Part shown: in pieces, positions 6,253 through 14,240 of the stretch
How the letters are laid out: each line of letters starts with the position of its first letter
Numbering within the stretch: the first letter of the stretch is position 1
Assembly: GCA_024276705.1 (NCBI GenBank)
Contig: JAJRWS010000118.1
Span: forward strand, 1-35,074
Direction of reading: 5' to 3'
From: Planctomycetota bacterium
GTDB taxonomy: Bacteria; Planctomycetota; Planctomycetia; Pirellulales; Lacipirellulaceae
DNA length: 35,074 nt
Made by a program: the position numbers and the translations under genes
Notes under the pieces: generated by a model
Told to the model about the DNA's origin: nothing
What the model saw: only the letters and a program-made list of their open reading frames with translations
Database searches by the model: none

Positions 6253-8352
6253 CTATGCCTCCTTCGGTGAAAGCGTAATGCGGGCGTCGGCCGCCACGGA
6301 TTCCTTGCCAACGACCCCGACAATGTACGGGTTGATATCCATTTCCTTGATCTGGGGAAAATCCTGCGCAAGCTGGCTGATTCGCTGCAAGGCGTTGGCG
6401 ATCGCCGAGAGATCGACGCTCACCTGCCCGCGCACCCCCGTGAGTAACTCGAACGATTTGGTACCGCGAAGCATCTGCATTGCCTCGTCTTCGGTGATCG
6501 GAGCGATGTGGAACGTCACATCCTTCATCACTTCCACGAAGATGCCGCCCAAACCGAACATCAGCATGGGGCCAAACTGCGGGTCGCGGGTCATGCCCAG
6601 GATGACTTCTCGCCCCCGGCTGCACATCCTTTCCACGTAGACTCCTTGGATCTGTGCATCCGGTGCCCGCTGGCCGATACGCAACATCATCAGGTCGTAC
6701 GCATCGCGAACGGCTTCCGCCGATGCCAGATTCAGCCGCACGCCACCCATGTCCGACTTGTGGATGACGTCGGGTGAGGCAATTTTCATGGCCGTCGGGT
6801 AGCCGATACGCTCTGAAATTTCAATCGCTTCCTCGGCATTCAGGGCAAGACTCCCCGCAGGAACATTAAAATCGTAGGCCCGCAATATTTCCTTGGCATC
6901 CGCCTCTCCCACCTGCATCTGACCGGTCCGGAGGTGACGATTGAGGATACGCCCCACGCGCCGATGGTTGACGGGAAAACGGGTAATCACCCGCGGCGGA
7001 CGATGTCGCCACTCGTTGTAACTGACCATCGCCCGCAGAGCCGCGACCGCCCGCTCAGGCGATGGATAGTCTGGCACGTTGGCCGCGACCAGCTCGTCGC
7101 GTCCCGGGGTAACATCCGCGCCCCCCATGAAGGAAACCAGAACCGGCTTTTCATTGCGCGCGTTCGCGACGATCGCGCGGGCCGTTTCCAGTGGATTGGT
7201 CATGGCCTGTGGTGTCAGAATCACCACGATGGCATCGACCGTCTCGTCATCCTGGGCGGCATTCAAAGCCGACACGTAACGTTCGGGGTCGGCATCGCCC
7301 AATACGTCGATGGGATTGCCGACACTGGCGGCCGCCGGGAGTTTCGCCCGCAACGCACTGGCGGTGCTGCCGGCCAGGGGAGCCACCTTCAGACCACTCA
7401 GTTCCACCGCGTCGGCCGCCATGATCCCAGGGCCACCCGCGTTGGTGATGATTGCGACGCGATCACCTTTGGGTAGTGGCTGCATGGCGAAAGCCGTGGC
7501 ATAATCGAACATGGCTTCGAACGTTTCCGCCCGAATTACCCCACAGCGGCGAAACGCAGCCGCGTAGCCGATATCGGCTCCCGCCAGGCTGCCGGTGTGC
7601 GACGAGGCCGCCCTGCCGCCCGCTTCGGTGACACCCGACTTGAAAATGACGACCGGCTTTTTCGTGGCCGCGATTTCCCCCGCCTTGAGGAACGCATTCC
7701 CTTGGGCGATGCTTTCGAGATATCCCACGATCACCCGGGTTTCGTCGTCGTCGGCAAATTCTTGTAGAAAATCGGTTTCCGACAGGTCGGCCTTGTTTCC
7801 CATGCTGATCAGTTTCGACATCCCGAGATGCCGGGCCATTGCCCAATCGAGAATTGCCGTGCAAAGCGCACCGGATTGGGAGATGACCGAAATGCCGCCC
7901 GGTTTCGGCATGTGCTTGGCGAAAGAGGCATTCATCTTATGGTGGGCATTAATCAGGCCGAGGCAGTTGGGCCCCAGCAGACGCACTCCACGAGACGCGC
8001 AGCGCGAGGCAAGATGACGTTCCAGAGCGGCGCCTTCCTCACCCACTTCCTTGAAGCCGGCCGTAATAATCACAATCGCTTTGGCCCCGGCCGCAATCGA
8101 ATCGTCCACCGCCCCTTCCACCGCACTGCGGGGAATGGCCAAAATCGACAGATCGACCGGCGTCTTCGCTTCTTGGACCGATCCGTAACAGGGCAGACCC
8201 AGGACCTGGTCGACGGTTGGGTTCACCGGGATGAGCGTGCCTTCGAAACCCGATTCGATCAAGTTGGCCAGGATTTCATGGCCCACTTTCCCGGGTGATC
8301 GGGAGGCCCCAATCACGGCCACGGCCTTTGGCCGCAACAATTTATCAAGCAT
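6253..8352 (-). CDS. Fused alpha-beta acetate/acyl-CoA ligase (ADP-forming)
   Basis: A 699-residue protein with the CoA-binding Rossmann domain first (AVIGASRSPGKVGHEIL, residues 12-28), then the two succinyl-CoA-ligase-like subdomains (GPNCLGLIN at 127; ISQSGAL at 157). The phosphohistidine loop is SHTGSLAG with His252. An ATP-grasp domain fills about 465-699 (KIASPDVIHKSDMGGV, GLGGIFVEV, EMDINPYIV). This is the order of ADP-forming acetyl-CoA synthetases with alpha and beta subunits fused. It interconverts acyl-CoA, ADP and phosphate with acid, CoA and ATP. All key motifs are present. A strong ribosome site (GGAGG) precedes the ATG, and a perfect palindrome (8366-8379) lies just upstream. 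It leads a two-gene operon with the CoA-transferase. Pat-type regulators share this architecture plus GNAT, but here GNAT is on the neighbour. Confidence 0.92.
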   Translation of the reverse strand: MLDKLLRPKAVAVIGASRSPGKVGHEILANLIESGFEGTLIPVNPTVDQVLGLPCYGSVQEAKTPVDLSILAIPRSAVEGAVDDSIAAGAKAIVIITAGFKEVGEEGAALERHLASRCASRGVRLLGPNCLGLINAHHKMNASFAKHMPKPGGISVISQSGALCTAILDWAMARHLGMSKLISMGNKADLSETDFLQEFADDDETRVIVGYLESIAQGNAFLKAGEIAATKKPVVIFKSGVTEAGGRAASSHTGSLAGADIGYAAAFRRCGVIRAETFEAMFDYATAFAMQPLPKGDRVAIITNAGGPGIMAADAVELSGLKVAPLAGSTASALRAKLPAAASVGNPIDVLGDADPERYVSALNAAQDDETVDAIVVILTPQAMTNPLETARAIVANARNEKPVLVSFMGGADVTPGRDELVAANVPDYPSPERAVAALRAMVSYNEWRHRPPRVITRFPVNHRRVGRILNRHLRTGQMQVGEADAKEILRAYDFNVPAGSLALNAEEAIEISERIGYPTAMKIASPDVIHKSDMGGVRLNLASAEAVRDAYDLMMLRIGQRAPDAQIQGVYVERMCSRGREVILGMTRDPQFGPMLMFGLGGIFVEVMKDVTFHIAPITEDEAMQMLRGTKSFELLTGVRGQVSVDLSAIANALQRISQLAQDFPQIKEMDINPYIVGVVGKESVAADARITLSPKEA

Positions 8353-8365
8353 TCCAAACCTCCAT

Positions 8366-8379
8366 ATCCGCGCGCGGAT
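8366..8379. promoter_or_regulatory. Perfect 14-bp palindrome in the divergent promoter region
   Basis: ATCCGCGCGCGGAT is its own reverse complement. It lies in the 120-bp gap between the divergent acyl-CoA ligase and AcuC genes, directly 5' of the ligase ribosome site (GGAGG, minus strand, within 8355-8364). The position suits an operator or a leader hairpin. No regulator gene is adjacent. Confidence 0.45.
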
Positions 8380-8472
8380 GGTTTATTTCTGCAACTCGCC
8401 TTGAGTGTTCGACTTTAACTTACTTGAGATAAACGGTGCATTTGAGGGAAATGGCCGTTTCTGGTAAACCTG

Positions 8473-9654
8473 ATGTTTATGCAATCCGGCAAACAATACG
8501 CACCGCAAGTGGCATCGGGCAAGCAGCGCATTTTCATCCATGACCAGGAACTGGACAAGGGCGGGTACCCACAGGAATGCCCATTCAATACCTCCCGCGC
8601 CGGAAAAACATGCAAGTTGAGCCAAAACATGGGCCTTTTCGACGAACCCGATCGTTGCCAGGCCCTTCCCGTCGCCTTGACTCGCGAGGAACTGGAAAGT
8701 TTTCACACACCTGCCTATCTTGACGCGCTCCAGGCCGCCCAGGAAGGAAAACACGATCTTGCGGCCCTCGCCATGGGGCTCGGCACCGCGGACTGCCCAC
8801 TCTTCCCAGGCATGTACGACTACGTTCGTCTTGCCGCCGGAGGCACATTGACCGGGGCTCGTCTGATTCTGCAAGGTGAAGCGGACATCGTTTTCAACCC
8901 TTCGGGCGGTTTCCATCATGCGGCCGCCGGGTCCGCCGCCGGCTTCTGTTACGTGAACGACGTGGTCATTGCGGCCGACGAGCTTGCCCGGGCCGGAAAA
9001 CGGGTGCTCGTGCTCGACATCGACGTACATCACTGCGAGGGCGTGCAAGAGGCCTTCTACGAGCGGGCGGATGTGATGACGGTCTCCATGCATGAAGGCG
9101 GAAAAGGGTTTTTTCCTGGCACCGGTTTCGAAGACGAAATCGGCACCGGTCCCGGCGAAGGATTCACCGCAAATTTGCCCCTGCCCAGGGGCACCCATGA
9201 CGCCATTTACCAGGAAGCCTTCGGCGAGACCGTTCTGCCGTTGCTGCGCGCCTTCGATCCGGATGTGATCCTTCTGGAGCTGGGCATGGACACCCTGGCG
9301 GGCGATCCGCTGGCCCATCTCCGGCTGACGAACAATACGCCGGCCGATTGCCTCGACCTGGTTCTGGCGTTGGGCAAGCCGATTCTGGCCACCGGGGGGG
9401 GCGGTTACAACGTACCCAACACCGTACGCGCATGGACACTCTGCTGGAGCGTCCTGTGCGGTGATGACCAACTGCACCAGGAACTGATGATCGGCATGGG
9501 CGGTTCGATGTTGCAAAACACCGACTGGGCAGGCGGTCTGCGCGACCCGGCCCGGACCATGGAACTGGACGGCCGCGTCGAAATTGACGCCGAGGTACGC
9601 CGCGTGGCGGCTGCCATCCGAGCAGCCCTTTTTCCCCGTTTCGGACTGAAATAA
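8473..9654 (+). CDS. acuC: AcuC-type histone deacetylase family protein (Zn-dependent lysine deacetylase)
   Basis: A 393-residue protein of the arginase/deacetylase fold. The tandem catalytic histidines are in GGFHHAAAGSAAGFCYVND (His148, His149). Zn ligands are Asp184 and His186 (LDIDVHHCEGVQ) and Asp273 (LGMDTLAGDPL). The transition-state Tyr is Tyr312 in ATGGGGYN. Every catalytic residue is present, so activity is likely. The usual HHG.G is HHCEG here. The N-terminus (GGYPQECPFNTSRAGKT) matches a bacterial subclass distinct from Bacillus AcuC, so the symbol marks family and context. Next to acetyl-CoA-forming enzymes and a GNAT domain, protein-lysine deacetylation controlling the synthetase is the best inference; small-molecule deacetylation is possible. 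ATG 8473 has no strong ribosome site, so the N-terminal few residues are uncertain. Confidence 0.88.
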   Translation: MFMQSGKQYAPQVASGKQRIFIHDQELDKGGYPQECPFNTSRAGKTCKLSQNMGLFDEPDRCQALPVALTREELESFHTPAYLDALQAAQEGKHDLAALAMGLGTADCPLFPGMYDYVRLAAGGTLTGARLILQGEADIVFNPSGGFHHAAAGSAAGFCYVNDVVIAADELARAGKRVLVLDIDVHHCEGVQEAFYERADVMTVSMHEGGKGFFPGTGFEDEIGTGPGEGFTANLPLPRGTHDAIYQEAFGETVLPLLRAFDPDVILLELGMDTLAGDPLAHLRLTNNTPADCLDLVLALGKPILATGGGGYNVPNTVRAWTLCWSVLCGDDQLHQELMIGMGGSMLQNTDWAGGLRDPARTMELDGRVEIDAEVRRVAAAIRAALFPRFGLK

Positions 9655-9939
9655 CCGCCACAGTCCCCCCGGTCCACGCAGGTGAATCGGTCGCCTGTGA
9701 AACTCTGCCAGCGGTAGGATTCTTGCGGCCCAAACCCGCCATAAAAGGTTTCGGACGTGCTGCGTCTCACACTCACCGGGTGCAAGGATCGGGTAGAGTT
9801 GTGTGGCCCCAACGATGCCCCTTCCCCTAACAATTCGCCCAGTGGTGAACCCTGCAAGCAACCTGGCTGTCTGAGATTTGTGGGCAGCCGTATCGATACC
9901 CCATTCTAGTCGAATCGAGCAACCCCGGGAAAATGCCTC
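9655..9939. other. Intergenic, no gene seen
   Basis: The 285 bp between acuC and the PilZ-like gene contain no credible reading frame, repeat or strong hairpin. The interval presumably holds the acuC terminator and the next promoter, but I could not locate either. Confidence 0.4.
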
Positions 9940-10344
9940 ATGCGTTCCACTCGTACACTGCTTGCCATGACCAACCACCTGACCAACCGCACCGAATTGC
10001 GAAATCGTCTGACCACGATGGTCGCCCATTTACGCCAGCGGGCAAGCATCGACTCGACTTGCCAGCCTGGAGGCCTCACACAGATTCATGCCCGGATCAC
10101 CACCCTCGATGCGGGCGGCACCCCGGGGCCAACGCATGCGATCCGGATCAAACGGTTCGATCGCCATGGCATCGCATTTTCCCATCGCCGTCCGCTACAC
10201 GATCGCCGGATCCTGGTCAGCATCGAAAGTCCCGCGATTGGCCGGTTTGTGGTCGAAGTTGATCTCTCCTGGTGCCATTTTTGTCGCCAGGGCGACTACA
10301 CAAGCGGTGGCCGATTCGTGCAACTTGCCAGCCGGTCGGCGTGA
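9940..10344 (+). CDS. Small PilZ-like protein (hypothetical)
   Basis: A 134-residue basic protein. The C-terminal half carries RFDRHGIAFSHRRPLHDRRI followed by LVSIESPAIGRFVVEVDLSW and CHFCRQGDYTSGGRFVQL. This resembles PilZ-like beta-barrel proteins of planctomycetes, in which a G(I/L).F.H..PL strand, a (V/L)DLSWCRF.R.G.Y.SGGRF block and a short end recur. The canonical c-di-GMP motif RxxxR...(D/N)xSxxG is not cleanly present, so nucleotide binding is doubtful. The start at 9940 follows a GGGAAAA tract; ATG 9967 is an alternative. It stands alone between acuC and a repeat-rich gap. Confidence 0.55.
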   Translation: MRSTRTLLAMTNHLTNRTELRNRLTTMVAHLRQRASIDSTCQPGGLTQIHARITTLDAGGTPGPTHAIRIKRFDRHGIAFSHRRPLHDRRILVSIESPAIGRFVVEVDLSWCHFCRQGDYTSGGRFVQLASRSA

Positions 10345-10468
10345 GGGAGAAGTGGGCAGGGGCAGGGCATGGTTCAGTGATAGCTTCCTCCGGCAGAGCA
10401 GGAGGTTTCTCGGGAAAGTCACGTACCACCCGCAGCGGATGGCGAGGAAAGTCTCTAATTCGACACAA

Positions 10469-10597
10469 TTCGACACCGCCACTTTTCCTAATACAAGGTT
10501 CGACGCGTAAGCGAGTGAACACGTTACGGCAATTTCACTCGCTAGCGCTTCGCACCTCGTATTTCGTATACTTTTACGTGAAAGTGACGCAGCCCAA
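10469..10597 (-). mobile_element. Palindromic MITE-like element, copy 1 (degenerate)
   Basis: A 129-bp element with imperfect terminal inverted repeats, TTCGACACCGCCACTTTT at the left and GAAAGTGACGCAGCCCAA at the right. The inner stem pairs AAGCGAGTGAA with TTCACTCGCT around a loop containing GTTACGGCAAT. It is homologous in inverse orientation to 19293-19422, where the ends are much better preserved. No coding capacity. A transposase supplying mobility in trans is not in the window. Confidence 0.7.
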
Positions 10598-10616
10598 CTA
10601 AAAGGGGCTGGAAAAA

Positions 10617-10797
10617 ATATCGTACTCGTACTCAGCCCAGCGGTACTCGTACTCGAATCCAAGCCCAAGGCAAGGTCGGTCATCATCAACATCCATGGCC
10701 TCCTGTTTCGTTTGCATCCAATGGTTCTATTCGAGTACGAGTACGTCAGAACGGCAGAGCCTGATGGGTACTCATCAGCGGAGTTGGTAGTTTACGG
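10617..10797 (+). repeat. Dispersed 180-bp repeat, copy 1
   Basis: It begins ATATCGTACTCGTACTCAGC and ends TTGGTAGTTTACGG, and matches 19101-19282 along its whole length with scattered substitutions and small indels. Shared blocks include AGCGGTACTCGTACTCGAA, GTCATCATCAA and GAGCCTGATGGGTACTC. GTACTCGTACTCG near the start and CGAGTACGAGTAC near 10732-10745 are inverted repeats. There is no conserved open frame, so it is probably a non-coding mobile or structural RNA-like repeat. Confidence 0.75.
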
Positions 10798-10831
10798 AAA
10801 ATTATTCGAATCGAGGTTTGGCCCTGATTTG

Positions 10832-10869
10832 GAGTAAGATTAAGAGTAAGATTAAGAGTAAGAGTAAGA
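10832..10869 (+). repeat. GAGTAAGATTAA microsatellite
   Basis: GAGTAAGATTAA occurs twice in tandem and is followed by GAGTAAGAGTAAGAA, giving hexamer-based tandem units of GAGTAA and GATTAA. It lies 45 bp upstream of the ftr start, after the dispersed repeat. It is on the leader side of ftr and could vary in length between strains. Confidence 0.7.
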
Positions 10870-10912
10870 ACACCAAGGCCCACTCCCTTTTCCATGCATC
10901 CAGGCCTTTCCC

Positions 10913-11800
10913 ATGCATCTAGGCCCCACACTCATCCTCGATTCTTTTGCTGAAGCGTTTCGGATGCGTTACGTACGGCTGCTGATCACGGCCCACGACG
11001 ACTATTGGCTCGATGCGGCCCTGCGCGAATCAACCGGTTATGGCTCCTCGGTCATTGCCTGCGATGCGGAGGTAGGGGTCGAACGCATGTTGCCAGCCGA
11101 GGAAACGCCCGACGGAAGGCCCGGCGCGGCGGTGCTCCTGTTTGGCTTTTCGACCGACGCGCTCGCCCGGGCGGTGCCAAACCGAGTAGGCCAATGCGTG
11201 ATGACTTGCCCAACGACGGCTGTCTTCAATGGTTTGCCCTCCAGCCAGGAAACGATCCCATTGGGAAAACGACTGCGATATTTTGGCGACGGCTATCAGA
11301 AAAGTAAAAAATTTGCTGATCCGAGGTATTGGCGGATACCGGTCATGGATGGTGAGTTCCTGGTCGAAGAGACCGCCGGCGTGGCCAAGGGAGTGGCTGG
11401 AGGGAATATCATTCTGCAAGCTCGCACGCAGCAGGATGGCCTCGAAGCAGCACGCCGGGCCACGACGGCAATCGCACGGCTACCGAACGTGATGACTCCT
11501 TTTCCCGCCGGCGTCGTCCGTAGCGGCAGCAAAGTCGGAGCAAAATATAAGGGACTGGTCGCCTCGACCAACGATGCCCTCTGCCCCACGCTCCGGGGTC
11601 GGGTCGAAAGCGAACTGGTCGAAGACGCCCAGTGCGTCTACGAAATCGTCATCGACGGCACGGACGAATTGGCGGTAGGCCAGGCAATGCGCGATGCCCT
11701 GCGAGTCACGGCCGGAGAAGGGGTACTGGCCATCGGCGGAGGCAACTACGGTGGCAAACTGGGGAAGTTTCACTTCCACCTCCGCGAATTGCTGGCATGA
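10913..11800 (+). CDS. ftr: Formylmethanofuran--tetrahydromethanopterin N-formyltransferase
   Basis: A 295-residue protein, full length for Ftr/FhcD. Typical blocks are GPTLI.D(S/T)FAEAF at the N-terminus, VGQCVMTCPTTAVFNGL, LGKRLRYFGDGYQ, and SGSKVGAKYKGLVASTNDAL, followed by CPTL and a C-terminal GEGVLAIGGGNYGGKLG. The enzyme transfers formyl between methanofuran and tetrahydromethanopterin in the H4MPT C1 pathway, used by planctomycetes for formaldehyde oxidation or C1 balancing. ATG 10913 fits the family N-terminus; a near-identical ATGCATC(C/T)AGGCC copy 19 bp upstream gives an out-of-frame ATG. No other C1 gene of this pathway is nearby. The upstream region is filled with repeats, so its promoter is either within them or in the last 45 bp. 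Cytoplasmic. Confidence 0.93.
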   Translation: MHLGPTLILDSFAEAFRMRYVRLLITAHDDYWLDAALRESTGYGSSVIACDAEVGVERMLPAEETPDGRPGAAVLLFGFSTDALARAVPNRVGQCVMTCPTTAVFNGLPSSQETIPLGKRLRYFGDGYQKSKKFADPRYWRIPVMDGEFLVEETAGVAKGVAGGNIILQARTQQDGLEAARRATTAIARLPNVMTPFPAGVVRSGSKVGAKYKGLVASTNDALCPTLRGRVESELVEDAQCVYEIVIDGTDELAVGQAMRDALRVTAGEGVLAIGGGNYGGKLGKFHFHLRELLA

Positions 11801-11971
11801 AAGTAGTTTATCCGGGCTCCTGGGTCGCGATTGGCAAGAGGACCGTCGATTCGGACCCAAGGGAGGCCATAACGCGTTTTGCGCAAAGCAGTTGCACGTC
11901 CTATCGCCTCGCTGGTACACTTATCTGAGCCCAATTGACATATCACGACCCTGAGTAGGATCGCAAGATCG

Positions 11972-13990
11972 ATGACCGCCGAACAAAACCCATCAGACCC
12001 TGTCCCAACCGAACCCAGCCAGGAGCATTCTTCCGGAATTACTTCTCCTGGGGTTACTGAGTCGCACGCGTCGCCAGCCGAGGTGACTCGGCCCGATACG
12101 CCCAACGACAACATGGTGGGGCAAGACCCGGCCCAATCTCCTGCAATGGAAAGGGCTCCTGCAATGGAAGGGGCTCCTGCAATGGAAGGGGCTCCTGCAA
12201 TGGAAGGGGCTCCTGCAATGGAAGGGGCTCCTGCAATGGAAGGGGCTCCTACAATGGAAACGGCTCCTGGCACCTCTAACAGTAGTGGGTCCAACGACAC
12301 CGGATCCAACGACACGGACCCCTCCAAGGATAAAGGTTACGAGGCGGCGGAACCCAACGGAACGCTTCCGAAGGAACCCGAGCGAAAGGGTACGGAGGGG
12401 AACGGTGTGGCAGTGGCCACCCCCGAACCGACCCACTGTGAGCCGGTTCAAAGTGAGTCGGCGCAATGTGTACCCGCACAAAGCAAACCGACGGGACAGC
12501 CCACCCCCACAGCGGAATCCAGCCTGGTGGAATCCTCCAACACTGAAACTACTGCCGCGGAAAATTCGCCCGAGGCAACTCCCGCACAGCCGCCCAACGC
12601 GCCGCCACCGAGCCAGCGTTTGCAAATCGGCACACAGCGCACCGGCGATGAACAGGAAGTTGCCAAGCCGCAACCGACAACGCCGGTCAGCCAGAATATT
12701 GCCGCTCCGGAAGCCGATCGCAAACATTACCCGCCGCCCAATACGCGCACCCAGCTTTCTCCCGAACTGCAGCAGGAACTGGAAGCCGCCCTGGGAGATG
12801 AATCGCTCGATTCGCTGATCGACAGCGCGGCGTCGAGCGAAAGTGCCACCGTGGAACTGGCCCCCGAGTCGAGAGTCACCGGCCGGGTGGTGAGTGTTCA
12901 TCGAGAGGATGTGTTTGTCGACCTGGGCAGCCGCACCCAGGGCATCCTGCCGGTCAAGCAATTTCCCGAGGGAGCGCCCGAAATGGGTGCCGAGCTGGAA
13001 CTGATGGTCGTCCGCTTCAACGCCGATCAAGGCCTGTACGAAGTCTCGCTCCCAACCGCGGCCGTGTCGGTCGGCAACTGGGACGAAGTCGAGGAAGGGC
13101 AAATCATCGAAGTCACCATCAGCGGCTCCAACAAGGGCGGTCTGGAATGCCAGATTGCCGGCATCAAGGGATTTATCCCGATGGGGCAAATCTCGATCTA
13201 CCGTGTCGAGAATGTCGAGGAGCTGGTGGGGCAACGGATGACCTGCGTGATCATGGAGGCGAATCGGGACCGCCGCAACCTGGTACTCAGCCATCGCGGC
13301 GTGATGGAACGGGAACGCCGGGAACAACGCGAAAAGCTTCTGGCTGAGTTGGAGCCGGGGCAAATCCGCGACGGCACCGTTCGCAGCCTGCAAGATTTTG
13401 GCGCATTTGTCGACCTGGGCGGCATCGATGGTTTGATCCACATCAGCCAGCTCAGTTGGGACCGCATTGGCCACCCGCGCGAAGTGCTCGAGGTGGGCCA
13501 GGCAATCCAGGTTCGGGTGGCCAAGGTCAACCGGGAGACGGGCAAGATCGGCCTGGCTTACCGCGATCTGGGCGAAAACCCATGGACCGACGCCGCCACA
13601 AAATACCCGGTAGGCGCGCGGGTGAAGGGCAACGTCACCAAGCTCATGCAGTTTGGCGCGTTCGTCAAACTCGAGCCGGGAGTCGAGGGCCTGATCCACA
13701 TTTCCGAGCTGGGCCACGGCCGGGTCCACCGCACGGCTGACGTGGTCAGCGAGAATCAAGAGGTGGAAGTGAAAGTACTGTCGGTCGACACCGACGCCCA
13801 ACGTATCGGCCTGTCGCTCAAAGCGTTGCTGGCTGCCCCCGAGAAACCGGCCCGCGAGAAACCGGCCGACCCTCCTCCCGAGACCGAAGCCGACAAGCAG
13901 GCCAGAGAACGCCGGAAGGAGCAGGAGAAAAACCTCAAGGGCGGCATCGGCGGCCCCAGTGGGGGCGAAAAATTTGGTTTGAAGTGGTAA
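11972..13990 (+). CDS. S1-domain RNA-binding protein (ribosomal protein S1-like) with low-complexity N-terminal region
   Basis: A 672-residue protein. Residues about 1-290 are Pro/Glu/Ser/Thr-rich and disordered, with seven 6-residue units of PAMEGA type at residues 57-98. Four S1 OB-fold domains follow, starting near 303 (GRVVSVHREDVFVDLGSR), 376 (GQIIEVTISGSNKGGLEC), 463 (DGTVRSLQDFGAFVDLGG) and 548 (KGNVTKLMQFGAFVKLEP). Repeats 3 and 4 carry the canonical GLIHISQLSW and GLIHISELGHG strands. The C-terminus is charged and ends GEKFGLKW. Bacterial S1 has four to six S1 domains and brings mRNA to the 30S subunit; this protein could be S1 itself or a Tex/RNase-E-like accessory. The long disordered N-terminus is unusual. 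It is monocistronic, with a 170-bp leader after ftr. Confidence 0.85.
   Translation: MTAEQNPSDPVPTEPSQEHSSGITSPGVTESHASPAEVTRPDTPNDNMVGQDPAQSPAMERAPAMEGAPAMEGAPAMEGAPAMEGAPAMEGAPTMETAPGTSNSSGSNDTGSNDTDPSKDKGYEAAEPNGTLPKEPERKGTEGNGVAVATPEPTHCEPVQSESAQCVPAQSKPTGQPTPTAESSLVESSNTETTAAENSPEATPAQPPNAPPPSQRLQIGTQRTGDEQEVAKPQPTTPVSQNIAAPEADRKHYPPPNTRTQLSPELQQELEAALGDESLDSLIDSAASSESATVELAPESRVTGRVVSVHREDVFVDLGSRTQGILPVKQFPEGAPEMGAELELMVVRFNADQGLYEVSLPTAAVSVGNWDEVEEGQIIEVTISGSNKGGLECQIAGIKGFIPMGQISIYRVENVEELVGQRMTCVIMEANRDRRNLVLSHRGVMERERREQREKLLAELEPGQIRDGTVRSLQDFGAFVDLGGIDGLIHISQLSWDRIGHPREVLEVGQAIQVRVAKVNRETGKIGLAYRDLGENPWTDAATKYPVGARVKGNVTKLMQFGAFVKLEPGVEGLIHISELGHGRVHRTADVVSENQEVEVKVLSVDTDAQRIGLSLKALLAAPEKPAREKPADPPPETEADKQARERRKEQEKNLKGGIGGPSGGEKFGLKW
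12140..12265 (+). repeat. 18-bp in-frame tandem repeat coding PAMEGA
   Basis: Seven 18-bp units lie within the S1-like gene and code PAMERA, PAMEGA five times, then PTMETA. The central units are identical at the DNA level (CCTGCAATGGAAGGGGCT). DNA identity beyond what the protein requires indicates recent expansion by slippage or unequal exchange. Unit number would change protein length without shifting the frame. Confidence 0.95.
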
Positions 13991-14240
13991 CGAGCGACGG
14001 CTAAGGGACGGCTCATCAATAACTTCGGCATCTCCGTGCAAAGTCGCGGCACCCTTCATTCTGGTGAGGAAGAGAATGAGTGATGCTTGATTGAGGATCT
14101 GAAGGATAGCTCCTTTTGCAGTTCATCGATCATCGATCACACTTCAAACATCCGTATGCCTGCTTCTCCAGGGTTATCCCAAAGCAGGAAGTTGTTTTTG
14201 AAGCATTCCTAAGCTATCGACACCCCTTGCCCCAACATCG
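13991..14240. other. Intergenic, no gene seen
   Basis: The 250 bp between the S1-like gene and the exported heme protein show no coding frame of interest. ATCGATCATCGATCA near 14125-14139 is a short direct repeat. A promoter for the next operon presumably lies here. Confidence 0.4.

Noticed and set aside
8383-10029. Long minus-strand open frame over acuC and the following gap
   Set aside because: It covers a gene with all deacetylase catalytic residues on the plus strand. Its own translation shows no family signature.
10832-10869. CRISPR-like array
   Set aside because: The units are contiguous 6- and 12-mers without spacers.
12140-12265. CRISPR-like array
   Set aside because: The units are contiguous, in-frame and inside a coding sequence.
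11993-14059. A 688-codon open frame antisense to the S1-like gene
   Set aside because: It is a mirror of GC-rich codon bias. The S1 domains on the plus strand are unambiguous, and the antisense translation is only His/Arg/Leu-rich with repeated SPFHCR from the 18-bp repeat.
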